Assembly: GCA_036259835.1 (NCBI GenBank)
Contig: DATABA010000011.1
Coordinates: 1 to 63,531, forward strand
Length of the DNA stretch: 63,531 bases
Source of the DNA: JALYGK01 sp036259835
GTDB lineage: Bacteria; Actinomycetota; UBA4738
Reading direction: 5' to 3'
How positions within the stretch are numbered: the first letter of the stretch is position 1; every line of letters begins with the position of its first letter. The notes below the pieces were generated by a model that was given only the letters and a program-made list of their open reading frames with translations, made no database searches and was not told the DNA's origin. The position numbers and the translations under genes are program-made. Of this stretch, positions 57,477-63,531 are shown piece by piece.

Positions 57477-57806
57477 ATGCACATGCTCCTTGCGCAAGTA
57501 AGCGACTTCGAATGGGGACGGGTCGCTCTGTTTTCCCTCTCGGTGGGGGTCTTCGCCCTGGGCGTCGTATTGGGTGCGGTCTGGGTGGGCACCCGCCTGT
57601 GGCGTGGGTATCGCGGCCCCGCCCGCCGGCTCCTGGCCGAGCGTTTCGCCCGAGGTGAAGTTTCTCCCGAGGAGTACTCGCAACGCCTGCGGCTCATCGA
57701 CCGCAGTGGGCATAGCGACCGGCGGATGGCGGTGCTCGCCCTCCTCCTGTTGTTATTGGGAATCGCCGGGAGCGTCGTGATCGCATCGCCCTTGATCGAG
57801 TGGTAG
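57477..57806 (+). CDS. SHOCT-domain membrane protein
   Basis: A 109-residue protein with two transmembrane helices (about 16-40 and 82-104) flanking a short SHOCT-like segment ARRLLAERFARGEVSPEEYSQRL (about 49-72). SHOCT modules are short oligomerisation tags with the pattern L..R.A.GEI..EEY. GGAGG precedes ATG 57477. Convergent with the SDR gene at 57825. Function unknown. Confidence 0.8.
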   Translation: MHMLLAQVSDFEWGRVALFSLSVGVFALGVVLGAVWVGTRLWRGYRGPARRLLAERFARGEVSPEEYSQRLRLIDRSGHSDRRMAVLALLLLLLGIAGSVVIASPLIEW

Positions 57807-57824
57807 CGCGACCATGGGCAGAGG

Positions 57825-58667
57825 CTACCGGGACGACCCTGTTTCCTTCCTGATCATTCGGGAATAGCCGCCTCTGCGGTTTTCCAGCTCGACCAACCGC
57901 TGGACGAAGCGCGGCGCTAGAACCGCCGGCAGGGCGTACTTCGGTTCCACCACCCACCGAGAACGCCGCTCGATAGCCCGCACGATGGCTCCGCCGGCCA
58001 CCTCCACACGTATCGGCGGCGGGGTCAGGAAGGTCCTCAGCGACCTCAGCTTGCCGACCAGCGGGTGGCGGTACGCATCGCGAGTCATATCCGTGTCGAT
58101 GATGCTGAAAAAAGCTAGTCCGGCAGTGGCACCGGTTCCCGCCAGCTCCATTCGAAGCGCGTTCGTCATCGCCGTGACGCCGGCCTTGCTCGCGGCGTAG
58201 GCGCCCATGAGCGGGAGGTGCAGGAACGCGGCGAGGGACGCCACGACCAGGACGTACCCGCGGCGATCTACGACGCGCGGAAGCGATGCCTGGACCGTTC
58301 GCCACGCCCCGAGCAGGTTGACGTCGATGGTCTCCTCGACTCCGGCGGGATCCGCGGACTGAAGGGTTCCCATCCGGTAGATCCCTGCGTTGGCAACCGT
58401 GACGTCGATGCCGCCGAAGCGCTCGACCGCGGCGGCGACGGCCGCCTCGACCTGTCCTCGATCGCGGACGTCCGTCTCCCACCACGCGATGTTCGGTCCA
58501 AGCTCCGAACTGAGCTGCTTCAGTCGTTCGGGTTCCAATCCCGCCAGCGCCAGGTTCGCTCCTCGACGGGCAAGCTGCCGTGCCGCCTCCGCGCCGATTC
58601 CCCTGGCCGGACCGGTGATGAATATGGTCTTTCCGTCGAGGCGGCGAACCGCCCGCGCCCCTGCCAC
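57825..58667 (-). CDS. SDR family oxidoreductase
   Basis: About 280 residues: TGPARGIGAEAARQLARRGA (cofactor loop), VANAGIYRMG, VASLAAF with the catalytic Ser, YAASKAGV as YxxxK, then LAFFSIIDTDM. The C-terminus ends with a basic/aromatic segment (ERRSRWVVEPKYALPAVLAPRFVQRLVELENRRGGYSR), suggesting membrane association. GTG 58667 lies 2 bp after the LLM gene stop, so the two are one operon. Substrate unknown. Confidence 0.85.
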   Translation of the reverse strand: MAGARAVRRLDGKTIFITGPARGIGAEAARQLARRGANLALAGLEPERLKQLSSELGPNIAWWETDVRDRGQVEAAVAAAVERFGGIDVTVANAGIYRMGTLQSADPAGVEETIDVNLLGAWRTVQASLPRVVDRRGYVLVVASLAAFLHLPLMGAYAASKAGVTAMTNALRMELAGTGATAGLAFFSIIDTDMTRDAYRHPLVGKLRSLRTFLTPPPIRVEVAGGAIVRAIERRSRWVVEPKYALPAVLAPRFVQRLVELENRRGGYSRMIRKETGSSR

Positions 58668-58669
58668 GG

Positions 58670-60433
58670 CTAGAACGGTGACCCCTGCCCGAACATCTCT
58701 CCGAGCCGCACGGCGACCTGGAAGTCGCCTTCGATCTCGATCTTCCCCTGCATGAAGGCCTCTGCGGGCGGAAGCTCCCGCGCCAGGAGGCGAGCGAACG
58801 TTGGAAGGCTCAGCCGAAGGATCAGCGCAGGACTGGGCGATCTCGCCGCTTTGGCCTCGGCATGGTCGCCGCTGATCCGCACCACCCACCGTCGCGTACC
58901 CCCGTCGCTGTAGCGCAGCTCGTATTCGATGTCGCCGTGGAACCCACCGGCCTTCTCTGGGTCGAACCGCCGAGCCATGGCGTTGAAGATCGTCTGGAGT
59001 CCGATGCGCGTCCCGATGGTTCGCTCCAGTTGTCCGTCACTCCTGCCGCGGACGAATGATTCGAAGCCTGACTCCACTTTCTGCTGCAACAACGCCGCGG
59101 AGGCCTGCCGCAGCCGGGCAACCCGAGTTGCCGCGCGGTCCTGGTCGGGCTCCTTTCTTGTCGGCTCCATGATCCGAGCCGGCGATGGTTCTCCCTGCGA
59201 CGTGATGACGTAGGTCGGGTCGGCCGTGCGGGGGCGGGAGCGCCGGGCGAGTGCTCGATCCATGGCTTCCTCCAGCCGCGCCCGCTTCGCCGTCTCTCGT
59301 TCCTCCTCCCGTTCGGCGAAGCGCGGGAGGACCTCCTTACCGAACAGCTCGATGGATTCGCAGATGTCCTCGTGCCGGTTCTTGCCGGCCTGACCGACGA
59401 ATATGACCTGATCCACGCCGGCGGCGTCGTAGCGTTCGGCGATGTTCGCGATCTGTTCGGGCGTGCCGATCGCTCCCCGGAGCGAACCCAGTCCCTCCTG
59501 AAGGAGCTTCACGCCGAGCGGAGCGTTCTCCGCCGTGACGATCTCTCGTGCGAAGCCGTACTCGTTCCGGTGCTGTTGGAACTCTTCCCACACGTTCGTT
59601 CGCCCAGGGGTGTGCCGCCCGAAGATGTAGTAATGCGCCAGCGAGTAGCCGAAGAAGTGCGCGCCGTCGATCCCGCGCTCGATCGCGGTGTTCTCGTCCG
59701 GATGGCACATGAACGGAACCACGACGGCGAAGTTCGGGTTGACGGAGAATCCAGCCGGAACGCACTCCTCGGAAGCAATCAGGCGGTAGTACTCGTCCAC
59801 CCACTCTCGCGCCGCTTCGGGGTCGATGAACGAGAACGAGAGCGCCCCAAGCCCGTTCCGTGCCGCCAGGAGGATCGTCTCCCGCCGGCTGCACGCGACC
59901 CAGAGTGGTGGATGCGGCCGCTGCTTCGGTTTCGGGATCACGTTTCGAGGCGGAACGGAGACCCACCGGCCGTCGTACCCCGCGAACGGTTCCTCAACGA
60001 ACATCCGGGTCACGGCGTCCAGGGCCTCGCTCCATTGATCTCGCTTCAGGTCGCGCGGCACGCCGAATCCTCCTAGCTCGGTCTGGGAGCTTCCTTCCCC
60101 CGTCCCGAATTCGACGCGGCCCCCAGAAACGAGGTCGAGCGTGGCGATTCGCTCGGCCACCCGGGCAGGGTGGTTGACGGCCGGCGGCAGCTGAACGATG
60201 CCGTGCCCGAGGCGGATGTTCCGAGTGCGCTGGCTGGCCGCCGCCAGAAAAACCTCCGGCGCGCTCGAATGCGAGTACTCCTCCAGGAAGTGGTGCTCCA
60301 CCTCCCAAACCGTGTGAAACCCCATCCGGTCGGCCAGTTCGACCTGCTCGAGGGCGTCGACGAGTAGCCGTTCCTCCGCGCCGTCCCCCCACGGCCTGGG
60401 CAGCTGATGCTCGTAGAACAGTCCGAATCGCAT
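58670..60433 (-). CDS. LLM-class flavin monooxygenase fused to an SCP2 sterol-carrier domain
   Basis: A 587-residue two-domain protein. Residues 1-about 355 form a bacterial luciferase-like TIM barrel (MRFGLFYEHQLPRPWGDG, TVWEVEHHFLEEYSHSSAPEVFLAA, RVEFGTGEG, GTPEQIANIAERYDAAGVDQVIFVGQAG). A charged linker (EREEERETAKRARLEEAMDRALARR) leads to about 465-587, an SCP2-like hydrophobic pocket domain (IQTIFNAMARRFDP pattern, YELRYSDGGTRRWVVRI, LILRLSLPTFARLLARELPPAEAFMQGKIEIEGDFQ). The fusion suggests oxidation of a lipid-like substrate held by the SCP2 part. Its ATG is only 24 bp from divergent hemL. Confidence 0.85.
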   Translation of the reverse strand: MRFGLFYEHQLPRPWGDGAEERLLVDALEQVELADRMGFHTVWEVEHHFLEEYSHSSAPEVFLAAASQRTRNIRLGHGIVQLPPAVNHPARVAERIATLDLVSGGRVEFGTGEGSSQTELGGFGVPRDLKRDQWSEALDAVTRMFVEEPFAGYDGRWVSVPPRNVIPKPKQRPHPPLWVACSRRETILLAARNGLGALSFSFIDPEAAREWVDEYYRLIASEECVPAGFSVNPNFAVVVPFMCHPDENTAIERGIDGAHFFGYSLAHYYIFGRHTPGRTNVWEEFQQHRNEYGFAREIVTAENAPLGVKLLQEGLGSLRGAIGTPEQIANIAERYDAAGVDQVIFVGQAGKNRHEDICESIELFGKEVLPRFAEREEERETAKRARLEEAMDRALARRSRPRTADPTYVITSQGEPSPARIMEPTRKEPDQDRAATRVARLRQASAALLQQKVESGFESFVRGRSDGQLERTIGTRIGLQTIFNAMARRFDPEKAGGFHGDIEYELRYSDGGTRRWVVRISGDHAEAKAARSPSPALILRLSLPTFARLLARELPPAEAFMQGKIEIEGDFQVAVRLGEMFGQGSPF

Positions 60434-60457
60434 ATCCGTATTCTGAAGGACTCGACG

Positions 60458-61735
60458 ATGGGGCGATCCGAGGACCTTTTCTCCCGAGCACAGCGTGTGA
60501 TTCCCGGCGGCGTCAATTCACCCGTTCGGGCGTTCCGCTCGGTCGGGGGAACGCCGGCGTTCGCTGCACGAGGCCAGGGCGCCTACCTCGAAGACCTCGA
60601 CGGCCGCAGGTACGTCGATTACGTTCAGTCGTGGGGTGCTCTGCTGTTCGGGCACGCTCGGGAGGAGATCATTTCGGCGGCGGTCGAAGCCGCTGCTCGC
60701 GGAACATCGTTTGGGGCGCCGACCGAAAACGAAGTGAAGCTTGCCGAGCGGACCGTGGACGCCGTTCCCGGCGTGGAGATGCTTCGGTTGGTGTCTTCAG
60801 GTACGGAAGCCACGATGACCGCGGTCCGGCTCGCTCGAGGGGCGACGGGCCGCCCGAAGATCCTCAAGTTCGAAGGCTGTTACCACGGGCACGCCGATCC
60901 GCTCCTGGCCAAGGCCGGCTCCGGTGTGGCGACCTTCGGGTTGCCCGACTCTCCCGGAGTGACTCCTGCCACCGCCGCGGACACCGTGGTCGTCCCGTAC
61001 AACGACCTCGAAGCCGTGGGGCGCGCGTTCGAAGCGAACGGCGAAGAGATCGCAGCCGTCATCGTGGAGCCCATCGCGGTGAACATGGGGGTGGTCACGC
61101 CAGAGGCCGGTTTCCTGGACGGCCTCCGCAAGACCTGCGATAACCACGGCTCACTCCTGATCTTCGACGAGGTGATCACGGGCTTCCGCGTTGGCCGAGG
61201 CGGAGCGCAGTCGCTCTACGGCGGCAACCCGGACCTGACCTGCTTGGGGAAGGTCATGGGTGGCGGCTTTCCGTGTGCCGCGTTCGGTGGACGAAGGGAC
61301 GTGATGGAGCAGCTGGCGCCAGCCGGGCCGGTTTACCAGGCGGGAACCCTGTCTGGAAACCCCGTTGCCGTGGCGGCGGGACTCGCAACGCTCGATCTCA
61401 TCGAGGAGCTGGATCCATACCCGACCCTAAGGAAACAAGTCGAGGAGCTCACCGACGCACTGCGTGACTCCTTCGCCCAAGCTGGCGTCGCCCACACCGT
61501 GAATCGAGCGGAGTCGCTCTTCTCGGTGTTCTTCACCGACGGTCCCGTTCAGAACTACGCCGAGGCGCGCGGATCCGACCACGCTCGGTACGGGACGTTC
61601 TTCCACTCGATGATGGACGGCGGCGTGTACCTCCCGCCCTCAGGGTTCGAGGGATGGTTCGTGAGCACCGAGCACGGCGACGCGGAACTCGAGAAGACGG
61701 TTCAGGCAGCGAGGACTGCGCTCAAGGCTCGGTGA
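60458..61735 (+). CDS. hemL: Glutamate-1-semialdehyde 2,1-aminomutase
   Basis: A 425-residue PLP enzyme making 5-aminolevulinate, the second step of the C5 route begun by hemA. RVIPGGVNSPVRAF is the N-terminal signature, EGCYHGHADPLLAKAGSG a conserved block, and PLP Lys265 is in GKVMGGGFPCAAFGG. ATG 60458 has GAAGGA 7 nt upstream; a longer frame would overlap the divergent LLM gene. It lies 3 kb from hemB, separated by three unrelated genes. Confidence 0.95.
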   Translation: MGRSEDLFSRAQRVIPGGVNSPVRAFRSVGGTPAFAARGQGAYLEDLDGRRYVDYVQSWGALLFGHAREEIISAAVEAAARGTSFGAPTENEVKLAERTVDAVPGVEMLRLVSSGTEATMTAVRLARGATGRPKILKFEGCYHGHADPLLAKAGSGVATFGLPDSPGVTPATAADTVVVPYNDLEAVGRAFEANGEEIAAVIVEPIAVNMGVVTPEAGFLDGLRKTCDNHGSLLIFDEVITGFRVGRGGAQSLYGGNPDLTCLGKVMGGGFPCAAFGGRRDVMEQLAPAGPVYQAGTLSGNPVAVAAGLATLDLIEELDPYPTLRKQVEELTDALRDSFAQAGVAHTVNRAESLFSVFFTDGPVQNYAEARGSDHARYGTFFHSMMDGGVYLPPSGFEGWFVSTEHGDAELEKTVQAARTALKAR

Positions 61736-61747
61736 GGGAACCGCGCC

Positions 61748-61852
61748 TCAGCGGTCGATGGTGAAGACCAGGATCACGTACATCGCGATGATCATCACCG
61801 TGAACGCCAAGAAGGCGTCCGGTCCCTCGGTGATTGCTGCCAGCAACTCCAT
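61748..61852 (-). CDS. 34-residue single-helix membrane protein at the end of a bc-complex operon
   Basis: Frame ATG 61852 to TGA 61748: MELLAAITEGPDAFLAFTVM followed by IIAMYVILVFTIDR. TAGGAG lies 7 nt before the start. One hydrophobic helix with a short acidic N-terminus. It is last after Rieske, cytochrome c and the 236-aa membrane protein genes, and is likely a small subunit or assembly factor of that complex. Too short to assign by homology. Confidence 0.6.
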   Translation of the reverse strand: MELLAAITEGPDAFLAFTVMIIAMYVILVFTIDR

Positions 61853-61871
61853 CGCTCGCTCCTAGCTCCTT

Positions 61872-62582
61872 CTACGCGGGGCCGTACCATGGCGGCGCCG
61901 CTCCGCCGGTCAGGATCGCTCTGCGCTTTTTCTCCGCTCGGTCCAGGAAGGGCAGGTGGACGAGGAACCCGAAGACCGAGGCGCCCAGGAACCCCCACGA
62001 CTGCGCATTGACGTTCCCGGTGTCGTGGTACGTGAAGACCGTCACCTCGGGGCCGCCCAAGGAGTAGAAGGCCCGTCCCGCCGCCAGGTAGGTCCCGTCC
62101 TCAGCCTGGGTAAACCCGATTTCCTTCACCGTGAAATCCTGGGGCTCGAGCTCCACGCGGCTGCCCTCACGGTGGAGCTCCTCGTTCGCCCGCTGCGCCA
62201 TGTAGGTCTGTATGGCCGTCCTTACCGTGTCGGCCGACGACTGCGTGCTGGCGTCTGCCGGCTTCCACGGACGGTTCGGGAACGCCCCCGTTTCCTCGAA
62301 ACGAGACGAGATTGCCCCTGTTCCGGCCGCGAACACTTGCCAGTGTGGCTCCGTGCCTCGAGGCCCGAGGTTCTTCGGCGTCCCGGGTGCGCCGAAGGCC
62401 CACAGCGCCGAGAGGATGATCATCCAGCCGAATAGTGAGACTGCCAGGACCAGGTAGCCCATCAGACGTCCCATGTAGGCCGCCAACAGGATGTACACGC
62501 TTCCAATGAAGATGATGATCGCCGAGACCGTGATGGCGATGCCCTTCCAGAACGTTTCGCCTCCACTCACGGCCTCTTCCAT
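61872..62582 (-). CDS. Membrane protein linked to the cytochrome bc-type complex
   Basis: About 236 residues starting MEEAVSGGETFWKGIAITV. Two N-terminal transmembrane helices (about 13-65), an external or internal alpha/beta domain (about 75-185; HWQVFAAGTGAISSRFEETGAFPNRPWKP, VKEIGFTQAEDGTYLAAGRAFYSLGG) and a C-terminal helix (WGFLGASVFGFLVHLPFLDRAEKKRR). ATG 62582 overlaps the cytochrome c stop by one base. Not recognised; operon position suggests a respiratory accessory subunit. Confidence 0.7.
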   Translation of the reverse strand: MEEAVSGGETFWKGIAITVSAIIIFIGSVYILLAAYMGRLMGYLVLAVSLFGWMIILSALWAFGAPGTPKNLGPRGTEPHWQVFAAGTGAISSRFEETGAFPNRPWKPADASTQSSADTVRTAIQTYMAQRANEELHREGSRVELEPQDFTVKEIGFTQAEDGTYLAAGRAFYSLGGPEVTVFTYHDTGNVNAQSWGFLGASVFGFLVHLPFLDRAEKKRRAILTGGAAPPWYGPA

Positions 62583-63250
62583 TACGAAGCCCCCTCGGAC
62601 GGGTTCAGGCAAACGTTCCTTTGCGGCGGGACGCGCTGGATGTCCAGGATGTAGTTCACCAGGTCCTGGATCTGGTGGTCGTTCATCGCGCCGGCGTACC
62701 GAACGCTCCATGACGGCATGTCTGTCCCGGTCCGCCCTGCCGCGATGGTTTCGACCACGTCGTCCAGGCTGTTGATCAGCGGGTGACCGTAGGCTTCACC
62801 GCCGCACACAGTGGTGAGATCCGGCACCGGGACGATGCTGCCGTTGTAGAAGTTCTGCCCCCCGCGCAGTCCCGGCCCGTGACACCGCTCGCAGTTGAAT
62901 CCCATCTGATTTTCCTCTGACCCCGGCTTGGAGATGGCTTCCCCTCGTTCGACCGATTCGACCAGCATCTGCCGGGTGTCATCGCGATTGTTCACGGGCT
63001 CCCTGACCCATACGGCGAACGACAGCCACCCCGCCATCACCAGGATGAACGCCATGGAAACGAACTGATGGCGCTCGAAAAGCGGCTTCTCCAGATCCGG
63101 GTCGGACGGACCAGGTCGCATGCCCTCCGGGATGTCCAGTTCCGGTGGGCGGCCACGGCGGCGCCGCCTTCCGGCCGAGAGCCCCAGCAACAACAGAACA
63201 ACGGCCGCTCCGGCGGCGAAACCCAGAAGGATGGCTCGCCCGACGCTCAT
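62582..63250 (-). CDS. Membrane-anchored c-type cytochrome of a bc-type complex
   Basis: A 222-residue protein. An N-terminal transmembrane helix (ILLGFAAGAAVVLLLLGLSAG), an Arg-rich cytoplasmic loop and a second helix (about 64-82) are followed by an external domain with the haem c motif CERCH at 120-124 and an axial Met candidate in GTDMPSW near 180. It contains two further Cys (CGGEAYG and near the C-terminus). It lies 28 bp after the Rieske gene and probably passes electrons to an oxidase. Mono-haem, unlike the di-haem QcrC of mycobacteria. Confidence 0.88.
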   Translation of the reverse strand: MSVGRAILLGFAAGAAVVLLLLGLSAGRRRRRGRPPELDIPEGMRPGPSDPDLEKPLFERHQFVSMAFILVMAGWLSFAVWVREPVNNRDDTRQMLVESVERGEAISKPGSEENQMGFNCERCHGPGLRGGQNFYNGSIVPVPDLTTVCGGEAYGHPLINSLDDVVETIAAGRTGTDMPSWSVRYAGAMNDHQIQDLVNYILDIQRVPPQRNVCLNPSEGAS

Positions 63251-63278
63251 CGCGATGGAAGCGAGCGCCGGAAGTCGG

Positions 63279-63531
63279 TCATGCGCCGCCCACGCAGAAC
63301 GGACCCTCGGGTGACTGCCGAATCGTGTCGGTACCCCGCGGCGGTCCGGGGACGACCCTGGAGGTGTCGACGTTTACGGTGTTGCCCTGCACCGTGACGG
63401 CGAAGCGGTGAAGGCCGGTCGGGGCGGGTCCCAGCCGCCATTCTCCCGCGTAGTTGTACTTCGAACCGTGGCAGGGACATTCGAACCACCGGCTCTGGTC
63501 GCAGAAGGGCACGCGGCATCCGAGGTGCGCA
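63279..63531 (-). CDS. Rieske iron-sulfur subunit, C-terminal part (truncated by window edge)
   Basis: About 84 residues at the 3' end. AHLGCRVPFCDQSRWFECPCHGSKYNYAGEW shows the Rieske cluster region: the first box ends LGC at the edge and the second box is CPCHGS; it binds a 2Fe-2S cluster with two Cys and two His. It then continues with GPAPTGLHRFAVTVQGNTVNVDT. By order with the cytochrome c gene it belongs to a cytochrome bc-type quinol oxidoreductase. N-terminal membrane part outside the window. Confidence 0.9.
   Translation of the reverse strand, partial: AHLGCRVPFCDQSRWFECPCHGSKYNYAGEWRLGPAPTGLHRFAVTVQGNTVNVDTSRVVPGPPRGTDTIRQSPEGPFCVGGA

Noticed and set aside
1..63531. tRNA, rRNA, CRISPR or insertion sequence
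   Set aside because: No TTC-arm plus cloverleaf pattern, no direct-repeat array and no transposase-like protein were found on either strand in the intergenic regions read.

Overview
The window is a high-GC, gene-dense chromosomal segment from a member of the Actinomycetota. Evidence: the rex-hemA-hemC-hemD-hemB block preceded by a DUF836 glutaredoxin-like gene, a bS22 (AURKAIP1-domain) micro-protein near a GalE2-like epimerase and a PlsC-like acyltransferase (the order recalled from Mycobacterium Rv0500B-Rv0502), a MarP-type membrane serine protease, a DivIVA-domain protein, an actinobacterial Rho with a long Ala/Gly-rich insertion, and frequent GTG/TTG starts. The class cannot be fixed from sequence alone; a deep-branching, uncultured lineage is plausible. 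No tRNA, rRNA, CRISPR array, transposase or prophage was seen.

Layout. 1-1437: two tandem secreted matrixin-like metalloproteases, the first cut by the window edge. 1447-8608: MarP-like protease (-), then phosphoesterase, cyclic 2,3-diphosphoglycerate synthetase, 2-phosphoglycerate kinase, transaldolase, rho, rpmE. 8618-16077: DUF1385 protein, DivIVA-like protein, prfA, prmC, TsaC/Sua5, low-Mr phosphatase, glyA and a WecA-type transferase. 16100-24847: complete F-type ATP synthase operon (atpZ, I, B, E, F, H, A, G, D, C) followed by murA. 24844-31654: a phosphatase-superfamily membrane protein, an AcuC-like deacetylase, a His-rich mini-protein and a very large cyclase-AAA-TPR protein. 31769-32822: a two-gene split borosin cassette (precursor plus alpha-N-methyltransferase). 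32848-35973: two SDRs, DUF1579-like, phosphatase-like. 36147-40059: Clp1-like kinase, bS22, SAM hydrolase (DUF62), epimerase, acyltransferase. 40253-41785: secreted M28 peptidase. 41962-46402: probable acquired copper island (CopB ATPase, CsoR, membrane proteins, TetR). 46703-52183: TPR protein, TIM-barrel protein, lipocalin-like protein, acyl-CoA ligase, membrane protein. 52363-57395: grx-rex-hemACDB. 57477-61735: SHOCT protein, SDR, LLM-SCP2 fusion, hemL. 61748-63531: part of a cytochrome bc-type operon (Rieske, cytochrome c, membrane protein, 34-aa protein).

Most striking points. (1) The 77-residue protein at 31769 and the OphMA-like methyltransferase at 31959 form a split borosin RiPP system, probably making a backbone N-methylated peptide from a short C-terminal core ending VFVYRYIK. 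(2) A cyclic 2,3-diphosphoglycerate operon, best known from hyperthermophilic methanogens. (3) A perfect 18-bp Rex-type palindrome at the start of the ATP synthase operon, with rex itself in the same window, suggesting NADH/NAD+ control of ATP synthase. (4) A recurring promoter geometry, TANNNT 6-9 nt before a start codon without Shine-Dalgarno, suggesting many leaderless transcripts. (5) A CsoR operator at the copper island and a truncated signal-peptide gene at its edge.
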